DNA from: Mesostigma viride
Taxonomy: Eukaryota; Streptophyta; Mesostigmatophyceae; Mesostigmatales; Mesostigmataceae
Direction of reading: 5' to 3'
DNA: 64,000 nucleotides
Assembly (NCBI GenBank): GCA_009746045.1
Contig: RPFO01000138.1
Coordinates: 973,259-1,037,258, forward strand
Made by a program: the position numbers and the translations under genes. The notes under the pieces were generated by a model. It ran no database searches and was not told where the DNA came from. It saw only the letters and a program-made list of their open reading frames with translations. Positions 13,101-22,600 of the stretch are shown one piece after another (positions within the stretch are counted from its first letter, which is position 1; each line of letters begins with the position of its first letter).

Positions 13101-13533
13101 AGGCCATGCAAAGGAAAACCGCTTGTTTGTTATGGCCAGCCTTCCTGTGTCCCTGGTAGCACCCACCGTTGACGATGCCATGTTTACAAGGTAAGAATAG
13201 GTTTCAGATTAATCGACCGGAGTGGGTGACATCCTTGGTGTGCCCATTTCTGGCCAGGCCATGGCCATTATATCGCTGGCGACGGGTTTCGTAGAGGCCA
13301 GAGCTTGACAGGCAGCAGGGGCAGACGAGATATGCATGCTAGCACTACGCGTCTCCACAGGGCAGCCTTCATGGTTGTGCCTGTCACGTCAGGATGTGAT
13401 GCAGTCATGGCCTTATTCTTGACATGTTGAGCCTGCTGTTTGGCGTGTGCAGGCAACAAGCAGGACAGAAGAAGGAATGACACTGTTCTTCGTTTGCTGT
13501 AACCAAAACTGCGGCCACCGGTGGCGAGATTGA
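4176..13533 (+). CDS. RPB9: RNA polymerase II subunit RPB9, five exons, complete
   Basis: Small zinc-ribbon subunit of RNA polymerase II that supports start-site selection, elongation fidelity and TFIIS-stimulated cleavage. Exons are 4176-4204, 4336-4411, 4979-5031, 6331-6436 and 13453-13533. All have GT-AG borders and consistent phase, giving 114 aa, the usual plant length. Exon 1 encodes [10 protein letters not shown] across the splice. Exon 2 gives [20 protein letters not shown] and NCDHQ. Exon 4 has [19 protein letters not shown]. Exon 5 ends [19 protein letters not shown] then RD and TGA. The four CxxC pairs of the two zinc ribbons and the DPTLPRTK motif are all present. Intron 4 is 7.0 kb and mostly minisatellite. 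Its donor at 6437 is followed at once by long G runs. TGTAA at 13824, a common green-algal polyadenylation signal, lies about 290 bp after the stop. The start agrees with the highly conserved family N terminus. Confidence 0.96.
5481..5837. repeat. 46-bp minisatellite in RPB9 intron 3
   Basis: Nearly eight copies of a 46-bp AT-rich unit (TGTACATGGTACTGT followed by ATGTGAAGGTATATTA), as judged from the 46-base spacing of CATGGTACTG. Copies differ by a few substitutions. Confidence 0.9.
5905..6056. repeat. Interrupted CA microsatellite with CTCAAGG spacers
   Basis: Seven or so blocks of (CA)n separated by GCTCAAGGC, within RPB9 intron 3. It looks like expansion of a compound unit and not a pure dinucleotide run. 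Confidence 0.9.
6437..6600. repeat. G-run rich segment at the RPB9 intron 4 donor
   Basis: Begins at the intron 4 donor and carries repeated runs of 6-14 G on the coding strand. These could form G-quadruplexes in the pre-mRNA next to the 5' splice site; that is inference only. Confidence 0.6.
6626..12822. repeat. 37-bp minisatellite, about 165 units, inside RPB9 intron 4
   Basis: The unit is 37 bp, for example GGTAGCCAGCAATCAGGGGC followed by AATCATAGGCCATCATC, in head-to-tail order. Copies differ mainly at the three bases after CATCAT (CGG, GGG, GGA or GTA) and in GGGG versus GAGG. Rare variants have an extra TC (CAATCTCATAGG) or a GCCGGCA core. A non-repeat segment of about 80 bp interrupts the array at 9800-9886 and recurs as its right border at 12810-12896. 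There are no spacers between units, so this is a satellite and not a CRISPR array. Confidence 0.97.
7682..12896. repeat. Higher-order duplication in the minisatellite, offset 3010 bp
   Basis: The variant pattern at 7682-9886 is repeated at 10692-12896 with a constant shift of 3010 bp. The duplicated part includes the unique border segment ending CATACGACTGCGGTC. The shift is not a multiple of 37, so this was a segmental duplication of the array plus its edge and not simple slippage. Confidence 0.85.
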
Positions 13534-14780
13534 CACACTATGAGTAAACATTTGCTATTGTCTAGCAATTGAGAGAGGCTGGCAAATGTCATCATACATT
13601 GTGGTGCAGGTTTTCTAATCAACGTAGAGGCAGGGCTAGTTAAACTGTGTTCACAGTTGAATGGGCAACATGGTTGTCTCTTGTTTCGATGAACAAAAAA
13701 GCACGACGCATTCTTCCTGTTATTGCTTCGAGTGCTACCTTTGCTCATGTGCTCATGTGGGTTTGATGCTCCGTGACTCCCTGACGGGACCGCATGTCAT
13801 TAATGTGCTCATAACTTCGGGATTGTAATATTAGGCGTTGTGTTGCAAAATGGTTTCAAAGGTCCCGGTTGCTACTGTTTACTGGCATTAGCAATGAGTT
13901 GTAAATGCTACTAAGATTTCTTGTGCCTTCAGGGACTAAGGGCTAACAGAACGTCATATTGCTCTTTAAAAATTCATTTTCTACATGCAATCTCGTGAAC
14001 AATCAGTAAGAAGCATGATACTTGTCTAATAAGCTGCATGTAGCTTGAAGTAGCTAGTGTAGCACGGCCATCCTGGCCTGATCCAGTTCAACAGACTGAG
14101 AATTCATGCTCTATGGTCAATGCAGTTATGATTTTTAACACGTGGGCCCATGTAGTTGTTGTTGCGAGCCGCACCATCGACTGCGAAAGATTCTAGTCTA
14201 GCGTGAGTTACATATGCCTGAGTGGACCCGGAATCTGCTATCCGCGAGGACTACGGGAATGTAGCTCCGAATTCTAGCTGCTGGGCGGAAATACTAGCTA
14301 GGCCCTGAATGCACATCTGGATAAATTATGCAATTGCATGGAATGCATTTACAAGGGCATTAGTGCATTCCAGATATGACCCCTGGTTTGGCAGACGAGT
14401 TTCACTCAAGTGGATTTTCATTCCAAACCAAAGATGCGGAAGCCATTGCCACCTACAACAATTGTCCTAGGCTGTGCGACGCCAGCGGGCCACCAGTGGG
14501 CCGGACCTCTAGCGCCGCAATCCCTACGCAATATTAGCCGTAGATTTACTCATGGAATTCGCCGGTCTGGTGTAACATCCCAGCCCCGGCGTCTAACCTC
14601 GGGCCGAGGTAGCACCTAATTCAAATACGAAAGATCTTTTCCTACTGGACAGGGGATGCAATGCCAATTTACAATATCGTCATTTACAATTATTATCAAT
14701 CATGCCAGGGTCGGCTTCACCCAAACGGGACAAGGTTGAAGAACTAATCACTCCCCAAGGGGAGGGTAATGACGCTACTC
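13534..14780. other. RPB9 3' UTR and intergenic DNA, no gene seen
   Basis: Follows the RPB9 stop codon. It contains TGTAA at 13824 and again near 13896, either of which could serve for polyadenylation. Composition is more AT-rich than the neighbouring elements. I recognise no coding exon. The stretch ends at the tail of the retroposon that starts at 14781. Confidence 0.5.
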
Positions 14781-16427
14781 CATTGAATTGAATTGAATTG
14801 AATTGTAACATAACTCCGTTGGGAGTATATGTAGCACATAGCCCTTGAGAGGGGGGCATATGGCCTATCATACATCCTAAGCTACTTCCTGCAAGGGTGG
14901 GGATGTAAAGGACCCTTGCTCTAGGTGCACCAGGGCACTTGCATCCCCATGATCTTCAAGCTATGCCCAGCGAAGGGGGGAGCCTGTCATGGGGGGGAAG
15001 ATCAGCATAGCTATACAAAAAGCTAGGGCATGGCTGCTCAGCAGGGAGTTACTCCCTGCATGGGCACGGCATAATAAAATAAAGCTAGGCATCATCTGGA
15101 GGGTGGCTCATCATAGGCACACATGTACATGACTAAAAAGGCTAGGCCTCAGCTGGTATAGTGCCTGTAGTAGGCGGGCATGTACAAGGCCACTGTCTAA
15201 CTATTCTACACTACTGCTGTATTCCTCTAGGCTGCCCAGGGCTGGAGTTGCTGGGGCCGCGGTGGTCGAGGGGGTCGCTTGCCAGGGCTTGTGGCCGACG
15301 TAGATGGCCGCCCCCTTCCAGTACACCGGCTGGCCCGCCTTGGTCTGCCGGAGCTGGAGGTAGGTCGGCCATAGCTCCCGTCGCCGTTGTTGCTGTGCCA
15401 GGGTCAAGTCGTCGTCAAGGGTGAAGAGAGTCTTCTCGAGCCGCTTGCGGCGTCTGAGAAAAGAAATCTTGTCCGCCGGGGTCTTAAATGTGAGAAGGAG
15501 CGGGGGCGCCCCGGCCTTACCCCGCGCGCGGGGAAGGCGGTGGGCGGCCAGCTCGATCTCACCAGTAAGGCCCATGCGATCAAGGATTTCTCTCTCAAAA
15601 GCACGCGCAAGCTTCTCGGAATTCTCACCTTCCTCCATCTTGAGATTCTTGACAATGACGTTGAGGCTGCGCTTGGCGAGCTCGGCCTCCTCGCGGAGGT
15701 CAAGCGTCTGCCGCTGGAGCTGGGCTGCGACGGCGGAGGTGGTGGAGGTGGTATGTTGCTTAAGCATGTCCGCCCAGGTCGTGATGGGAGGGGCATCGCC
15801 GGCCAGGCCAGCAGGGGCTGGCTTGGCGGCAATGTCCTTCACTGCCTGGGCGGTGAGGCCCGCGGTGTTCTGCGAGACCTCGATAGCGATTGCATTATCC
15901 TTGAGGCGCTGGTCGATGTCGCGGAGCTGGGCGGTGATGGAGTCGGTGGAGGCGGAGGGGGGGGGGGGTGGAGGCGAGGAGGGTGGCGGTGGCGGTGGGG
16001 ATGGTGGGAAGCGCAGCAGCCAGCGTGCCGCCAATGGCCGCCACATCTGCGGCAAGAGGGGTCACGTGCTGCTCGAAAGCTTCCTTGAGGAGGGTGCGGA
16101 TGGTGGCTTCGGTGGGGAAGGTGGGGGGGGGCGGTGGGGAAGCCCAGATCGCGGCTTCGGAGCGTCCAACAAGGGAGCAGAGGGCGAAGCGTTGGAGCTT
16201 GGGGCGACTCATGCGATGAATGATTGGGAGAGCCTCGGCGGGGTCGACAAGCTGGCCATCACCAGGCCAGCGGCCACAGTTGTGGGACGTGAGGTACACG
16301 CACAGGGCTAGAAGCGAGGCGTGATTGCCGTAATACAAGTCTTCCATGAACCAACCGGGGCTGCGTTGCCAGAAGCCGGGGCGGTTGACGTCAAAGGAGG
16401 TCTCTTCCCAGGGCGGCTCAGCAGAGC
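14781..16427 (-). mobile_element. ORF1-only retroposon (copy 1), 3' part; interrupted by the gypsy element
   Basis: Minus-strand element. Its 3' end is a (CAATT)n-type tail (read here as repeated TTGAA at 14783-14805), preceded by the conserved terminal hairpin ACTCCGTTGGGAGT at 14813-14826. The ORF1 gene follows at 15201. The element is cut at 16427 by the gypsy retrotransposon. It resumes at 37486-37541 and ends at its 5' terminus at 44564. Excluding insertions it is about 1.9 kb, matching the uninterrupted copy at 54095-55998. Confidence 0.85.
15201..16427 (-). pseudogene. L1-type ORF1 protein gene, frameshifted and split
   Basis: Encodes an RNA-binding chaperone-like ORF1 protein of the L1 class. 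Reading on the minus strand, a Pro/Ser-rich part is followed by a heptad-like segment (ITAQLRDIDQRLKDNAI). Next comes an RRM-like region (RSLNVIVKNLK, then PPLLLTFKTPADKISFLRR), and then the C-terminal block FTLDDDLTLAQQQRRRELWP. The reading frame changes near a G run at about 15960, so 15201-16055 and 15895-16427 lie in different frames. The true start, MSKRLSTQRSLAAALG, lies at 44489 beyond the insertions. No reverse transcriptase follows: the 3' UTR and tail come directly after ORF1. Confidence 0.8.
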
Positions 16428-17564
16428 TGTCACGGACGCGCGCTATGTCATCCGGGCGCCCACTATGCACAAGACCGGTGACGTGCGCAAGGAATTTGTC
16501 TTCTACGCATTTTCGACAAAGGCTAGTGACCGGGGGGGGACACTAGCACTTGCAGCATAAGAGCGGACGAAAGTGTACGTGCACGCGCGCCGGGCCAGGC
16601 ACAGCTGGGCGCGCAGCACTGACTTGAGCGGACGGCAGCACAAGTGTGCAGCGTCGAGAGGATCATACGCGTGTTAGTGGACAGCTGGAGCTGAAGCTGG
16701 ACTGCTGGACTTCAACAGCGCCGAGGCTATTGACAGGCCAGGTGTCTTTGTGGTGTAGAATAGCGGGTCAACGTTATGAGGACTGGACAGAAAATGGAAA
16801 AGGACAATTTGCGGTGCGGAGCCAGATCGCTGGAATGAATGCGAAATCGCTGGCAGCCCTAAAAAGGGATTTCTTCTAGAAAGGAACGATTAGACGCAAT
16901 GTTTGCTGGGCCACTCACACGCAAGGTGTGAGCGTGCAGATTGTCTGAAGGATATTATGCTTCGACCTTGCTGGACGTGACTCAATGTCGGACATTCCCA
17001 GGGACAGAAATGCCGGAGCCTCTAGGAGATGAGATCGGCAACAGGGTAGCAATTTAGATTTGTCGGGATGCCTTCCTGCTTTTGTTGGCATGTGTGGTAG
17101 AAAGCCAGGACGGCAACTGGAATGCGGTTTCTATTCGCATGGTTCAGGCAGCAAGATAGTTTTGGCATTCCTGGCTGGACTGACAAGTGTGGCGTGTGTC
17201 ATGCGTGTGGCATGACGAATGGTTTGGTTCATAGTCGAAGAGGACTCTCACGCAGCGTGTAGTCTCTTCGAGTCTCTCGTTAGTGGCCTTCGTGTTTCTC
17301 CCTTTCCTTGGGAGCAAGGCCGGTAGCATGTCATGGAGCGCTGCCTAACTGCGGGCTCGTGAGCATGGAGTGCATCGATATTGAGACTATCAACGTGTTG
17401 TAATTGTATTAACTTTCTCAATAAATTCCGCATGTGCGGCTTCATCATCAGACTGTGCAAAGTGTGTGTTTGAAAGCATTATTCTATAGCAGGGGAGGCA
17501 ATAAGGTGGTTATCAGGCACGAGGGACAGTTCCTTGTCCTCGGCTGAGAGCCCTCCTTTCTTTA
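16428..17564 (+). repeat. Terminal repeat A1 of gypsy copy 1
   Basis: A 1137-bp repeat starting TGTCACGGACGC and ending CCTTTCTTTA. It recurs as A2 at 25877-27012 with only scattered single-base indels, for example AATAAATTCC versus AATAAATCC. AATAAA at 17420-17425 is a possible poly(A) signal. In A1 it is followed directly by internal sequence (CTCGAAGAG), not by B. Confidence 0.9.
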
Positions 17565-17832
17565 CTCGAAGAGACTACCCGGTAGTCTGCTTCCTTCTGT
17601 TCGAAGCCAAGACGTTGGCTTTAGTGTTTAGCAACCATCAGCAGTACAGGGAACGGCCTGGCTGACAGTTTGTAAAGGAAGTGTCTTGAGACAGATTTTA
17701 AGAAAATAGAACTAGCCAGAATTTGCTGGCTCTTGTCTTTTTCTGGCAGGCTAGTCGAGTCGTTATCCTTGACACCTGTTATAAAGCCTTTGGTTGTTGC
17801 TTCTTCTCAGCGAAACCTAGGCTTGTTGGTTC
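17565..17832 (+). promoter_or_regulatory. Structured leader and TATA box of gypsy copy 1
   Basis: Directly after A1 there is a palindrome GACTACCCGGTAGTC (17573-17587). A hairpin AGCCAA/TTGGCT follows near 17606-17622. TATAAAG at 17780-17786 sits about 50-80 bp upstream of the candidate gag start codons, a normal core-promoter distance. No obvious tRNA primer-binding site beginning TGG was found. Confidence 0.5.
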
Positions 17833-17859
17833 TTGTTTTGCCCATCGGTCAGCTGGTGC

Positions 17860-19668
17860 ATGCCACTGACGCGAGCGCAGACTCGAGCCATGGCAGATGC
17901 AAATAGAGCAGATGCCGACACGTCCGCTCCGGGGTCGAATGGCGGGATTCCTCCCGCCGTACCCGCAGTGGGTGAGAGTCGCGACCAAGAAGCGCCGCTG
18001 AGTATGGTGGCGCTGTTCGCGCAGATGCAAGCGCAGATGCAGCAACAGTCGCAACAGTTGCAGCAGCAATTGGCGCTGCAGATGCGGGAAGTGACCGACA
18101 GATTGGTGGCCGTAGAGGGTCGTCATCTGCAGTCCACACCATGGGACGGGCAGGCATCGATGCCGGGCCCCAGTGGTGTTGCCGCGGAGCCGAGGGAGCG
18201 GGACCAGCCGCCAACCTCAGGTAATGCGGCGGGAAGGGCTTCGATGGAACCGGGGGTTTTGGCTGGGTCGCTAACCCAACACGACTTGCTTGGTGAGGCG
18301 GATGGTCAGCCACGGGGCGAGTATACGCTGGCGCCCAGGCGCCTGCCTTTCGATCAAGCGCGAGACGGATTGCACGAGGAGAACGGGGCAGGGCTGGCGC
18401 GCGCGATGGACCCACACAGGGGTGCACCAGGACGCATGCTGCCAGGCGGGGCCTCAATTCCGTTTGGGCGAGGCGGTGGGGCGCTGACCGGCGGGTCGAC
18501 TGCACGGTGGTCAAGTGTGCCAATCGGGCGCATTCCGCCCATGGAGGACATAACCACGCCGCTGGCTTTCCGAGTACGGGAGGCAGCACGACCAAGCACG
18601 CTGGCGCAGGGACGCGCAGCTCAGCGACCGCCGGAGGATGCCGATGGGGTGCAGTACCCGCAAAGGGTGCGCCTCATACCGGAAGGCGCGAAGATGCCCA
18701 CCCTACCACGGGTGGACATGCGCGAGAAGTTCTCCACAACCGGCAATCTGGCCACGCTGGCGCAGGCCTACAACGCGTACAAGTCATGGATTGATCTGCA
18801 ATACATGACTACGCAAGGCGCTGTAATGCATGAGTTTGTGATGAACAACATGCATTTTTTCTTTCACGGCCTTACGCTGAGGCGAGTGGCTAGGCTGGTG
18901 GAGCAGTGGAGAGAGGTCTCGCTGTACACGCGTCACACGGACGTGTGGTTCGGCTTCGACGGGCGTGGCCAGCCCGACTATGACAACATCATGTATGGTG
19001 TCGACCCTGCCGAGGAACTGTGGGGCCTCCTTCGCCAGGAATACCCGGTGGAGACCATCAAGGCAGAGCGTGAGTGGCGCAGTTTCAAGATAGCCGAGGG
19101 TGAAACCCCGGAGCAATCTTACGAGCGCCTCATGGAGTTCGCCGGCGAAGTGGAGGACTGGTCCGAAAAGCTGGCGTGTCAGAAATGGCTGCAAGCGCTA
19201 GGCTCCAAGGAGATGGAGCTGCCCACGCCGCCCAACGGCCAGCCGTGGCGATTGCGGTCACTGTGCATTGAGGTCAGGGCCATGATGCGACGACACGCGC
19301 AAGGCCGGATCTCGGTAAGCACGGTGGTGGCCGAGCTGCAGGCCAAGGTCGACGCGCTGACCAAGGCCAAGTCGGGTGAGTCGTCTGCCACAAGACAAGC
19401 GCGCCCGCAAGGCGGCCACGGTGCTAGCAGGAACCAAGGGGGGTCTCGCAACGCCTCATCGCATGATGCAACCCAGGGTAACGCCGCTGGCGGCAACAAA
19501 GACGCTGCCGCCCCGACGCGAGCTGGGGGGGCACGTCCTCACAGACGGGTACTAGGACGGATGCGCGCAAATCGGGCTGCTTCCTTTGCGACAAGGATGG
19601 GCACCTTAGTCGCGAGTGTCCAAGCCGCTGCACGAAGCCGCATGGGGCAGACACGAAGTGGCACCTGA
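17860..19668 (+). CDS. Gag-like structural polyprotein (copy 1), frameshifted before its zinc knuckle
   Basis: Capsid-type protein that would package element RNA. The likely start is MPLTRAQTRAMADANRADAD; in-frame ATGs also lie at 17833 and 17890. Residues 45-85 are a Gln-rich coiled coil (MQAQMQQQSQQLQQQLALQM). A retrotransposon-gag-like helical core follows (YKSWIDLQYMTTQG, WFGFDGRGQPDYDNI, EREWRSFKIAEGETPEQSYE). A basic Gly/Asn/Arg tail precedes the zinc knuckle. A run of 7 G at about 19526-19532 (8 in copy 2) shifts the frame, so the knuckle CFLCDKDGHLSREC (19580-19625) is read only in the next frame. The stop at 19666 is a product of that shift. Confidence 0.85.
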   Translation: MPLTRAQTRAMADANRADADTSAPGSNGGIPPAVPAVGESRDQEAPLSMVALFAQMQAQMQQQSQQLQQQLALQMREVTDRLVAVEGRHLQSTPWDGQASMPGPSGVAAEPRERDQPPTSGNAAGRASMEPGVLAGSLTQHDLLGEADGQPRGEYTLAPRRLPFDQARDGLHEENGAGLARAMDPHRGAPGRMLPGGASIPFGRGGGALTGGSTARWSSVPIGRIPPMEDITTPLAFRVREAARPSTLAQGRAAQRPPEDADGVQYPQRVRLIPEGAKMPTLPRVDMREKFSTTGNLATLAQAYNAYKSWIDLQYMTTQGAVMHEFVMNNMHFFFHGLTLRRVARLVEQWREVSLYTRHTDVWFGFDGRGQPDYDNIMYGVDPAEELWGLLRQEYPVETIKAEREWRSFKIAEGETPEQSYERLMEFAGEVEDWSEKLACQKWLQALGSKEMELPTPPNGQPWRLRSLCIEVRAMMRRHAQGRISVSTVVAELQAKVDALTKAKSGESSATRQARPQGGHGASRNQGGSRNASSHDATQGNAAGGNKDAAAPTRAGGARPHRRVLGRMRANRAASFATRMGTLVASVQAAARSRMGQTRSGT

Positions 19669-22600
19669 TGAACAAGTGTCCAGCCGCGGGCATCAAGACG
19701 GTCCACTTCGCCGAGATGGCGGGCAAGACCGACTCGATGGAAGCCCAGGTGGCTGCCATCAAGCATGGTGAGGAGGCGACGGCGCCCCCCAACCAATTCG
19801 AGACGGTGTACCGGGAGGACCCATTCTGGGCGCCCATGCCGGGTGACGTCGAGATCAACGCTGCGGAGGCTACCAAAGGCAAGCAGGCACGCAGCCCGCT
19901 TTCTTTTCAGCAGGCACCCATGTTGCCTGCCGGGCAGTTGCCCGCGTCCTTTTCCATGCCGCTGGCTGGGGTGCAATCTGCTTTTGAGCATGCGAACCCT
20001 GCTGGGCTGGAGCAGCGTAGGCGATTGGCGCCTGTGTACCCAATGCCGTTCATTGTGGACGTACCCATGTTTTCAGCACGGCAGGTGGTCGACACCTTCG
20101 GGCAGAAGGGGGTTGAGTGGCTGGGGTCGGTTGTGTCCGAGATCCAGTTGTTCGCAGATGGGCATGATGTGCGCACCTTGCGCAATTCTGAGTCCGTCAC
20201 CTACGGGCGCCAGCCGGTAGAAGCCGCAGTGCCCGTGGTGCAAGCGGGAGTGGTCAGCACAAGTAGCCAGCAGCGCACTAGTGCAGTCCCCCAGGTTCCC
20301 ACGGTGGTTCCATACCCCAATGGTGAGCCGTCCATGGCGTTCCAAGCAGTTGGAGCCTGTGGAGATGTATGGAGCGACATGGTGACATGTCCGTTGGTTG
20401 GCGCAGTCAAGCTTGATAGCGGTGCTCAGCCGCTAGTCATCAGCACGGACTTGGCCACCATGCTGAACCTGACCTACGAGAACGGTGGCTTAGTGGAAAG
20501 CCCCGTGTCTGTGTCAGGTTGGCAGGGTCCGGCTAGTAAGCCGTACGCTATGACGGCGGTTAAAGTCAACGTGATTTTCAATCCGTTGCGCGCCTCTAGC
20601 ATGACCACCGTGTCCGCGTATGCGCTGGTGGTCAACAAGTGTGGATATTCCGCACTACTCGGGGTGGATGTCCTTGCTCGCGCCATGGTTCAGGTGGACT
20701 ATAGGGCGGAGGAGGCATCTTACATCCCTGATTGGGATGGGGCTGGCCTGAAGCGGGCCAGCGTGCCGGTCTCATGCTTCAGTTCTTCAGCCGGGGCTGC
20801 ACGCCTCAACCCTTCCGCGGCTGCGGGCGTGGTGGAGGTCAGCATGGTGGAGGTACGGGCGGCGGGCTCATCGGCGTGGGACAAGCATCGGACGGTGCTG
20901 CCCCAGCCAACGGCGAGCATTGCCAAGATGCGCACGCAGTGGTCGCTGGATGCTGTGACGTCCACGCGGCAGCTGGCTATGCGCAAGCGGGTAACTGAAG
21001 CCGTCATCACCATTCCTCAGATGGCCAGCCATGGCCTCACTTTGCTGCAACCGGGTGTCTCGGAGGCCCAAGGTAATTTTTCTGCTGCAATCTTACCGCA
21101 GGCCCCTGATTTTGCCAAGGGTGCGGTAGTGTTGGAACTGTTTGCGGGGATCGGAGGGGGCATTGCAGGCTTTTTGGCCGCAGGCGGCGTGTGCCGTAAA
21201 CTCATCGCGGTAGAGCCATCGCACAAGGCGCGTCAGGTGTACTTCAGTCACTGTGGCGTGTTGTCGCGAGAGTATCCCGCGCAGTTTCCGCCATCAGCAT
21301 GGCGTGACCCGTTTGGGGAATGTCCTCAAGATATCCGAGCCATCGGTGAGGTGCAGGTGCAGCAGTTGTTGCGCAGGCATCATGCCATCGACTTGGTAAT
21401 TGCGGGTTGGGAGTGCCAGGGCCTGAGCCAGGCAGGGCAAGGGCGGGGGCTAGCCGATCCGCGTAGCGCGCTGTTCTGGGAACTGTTGCGTGTGGTGGGA
21501 CTGTTGCAGTCGCGTCAGCCCCATCCGCCTGCGTATCTGTTTGAGAACGTTGTGGCGGGTGACAGCCCACATCAGGCGGTGCGGGAGGACTGGGCTACAA
21601 TCGTGGCACTCCTGGGGGAGCCCATCGTGTGTGACAACGCAGGGCTGGGTGGGCTCACGCATCGTTTGCGTGCCTATTGGACCAACGTGGCGTGTGCGAC
21701 CGATGTGCAGGCGGTCTTGGGGGCCGTAGCAAGGCAGCATCCGAGTGTGTCTGCGGAGGTAGCATTGCCTTCCCACCTAGTCACGCAGAAGGTGGATAGC
21801 GAGGATCGCCCACCGTATGCACGCGTCAACCGGGTCGGGAGCCCCATGTGTGCACTGCCGACCCTGGTCAGTTACCAAGGGTCGACAGCATACCGTGATC
21901 GGGGTAAGGGTCTCGTTTGGGACACTACCACCGGTCTGTTGGTGCAGCCACCCGCAGAATTTCGTGAGGCCAGCATGGGTTTTCATGTCGGGGCCTCGGC
22001 GCTGCCGGGCGTGCTCGAGAGTGAGCGCTGGTCTTTGATAGGCCAGGCTATGTCGGTGTTGCAGGTCGGGTATGTGCTGCTTGCATCGGTTGCCGTGCGC
22101 CAGTCTGGGGGGGCGTCCCCAGCCAATCCGCCTCAGCAGGTTGAGGCGCGCGCAGCCAAACTGAAGCGCCCTGCAGCGACGGGGACTTCATCAGCATGGG
22201 GGTGGCGTCTGCGACAGGTGTGGACTATCATTCTCATGACCGCCCTGCTGACCAGCACCGTGCTGGCCGGCGAGCCCACGCTGCATCGGGTAATACACCG
22301 TGCGGCACGCGAGGCTCCGGCGGTGGGTGTCACACCAGGCGTGGCAGCCTTTTCCTTGTTCCACGACGATGCGGCTAGGGCGCCGCATCTTGAGGCACAT
22401 GCGGTAGCTGTGGGTGATCCCGCGGATACGCACCCCTGGGCTATTGGCGAACACCTTTCTGATGCGCAGCGCTCAGCCATGCTAAAGTGGCTAGGCACTG
22501 CAAGGGGGGCCTTCGCTTTCACAAGTGATGAACTGGGGTGTTTCAATGGTGGGACCATGCGTGTTCCATTGGACACTGACACCCCTTTGTTCCGACGCCA

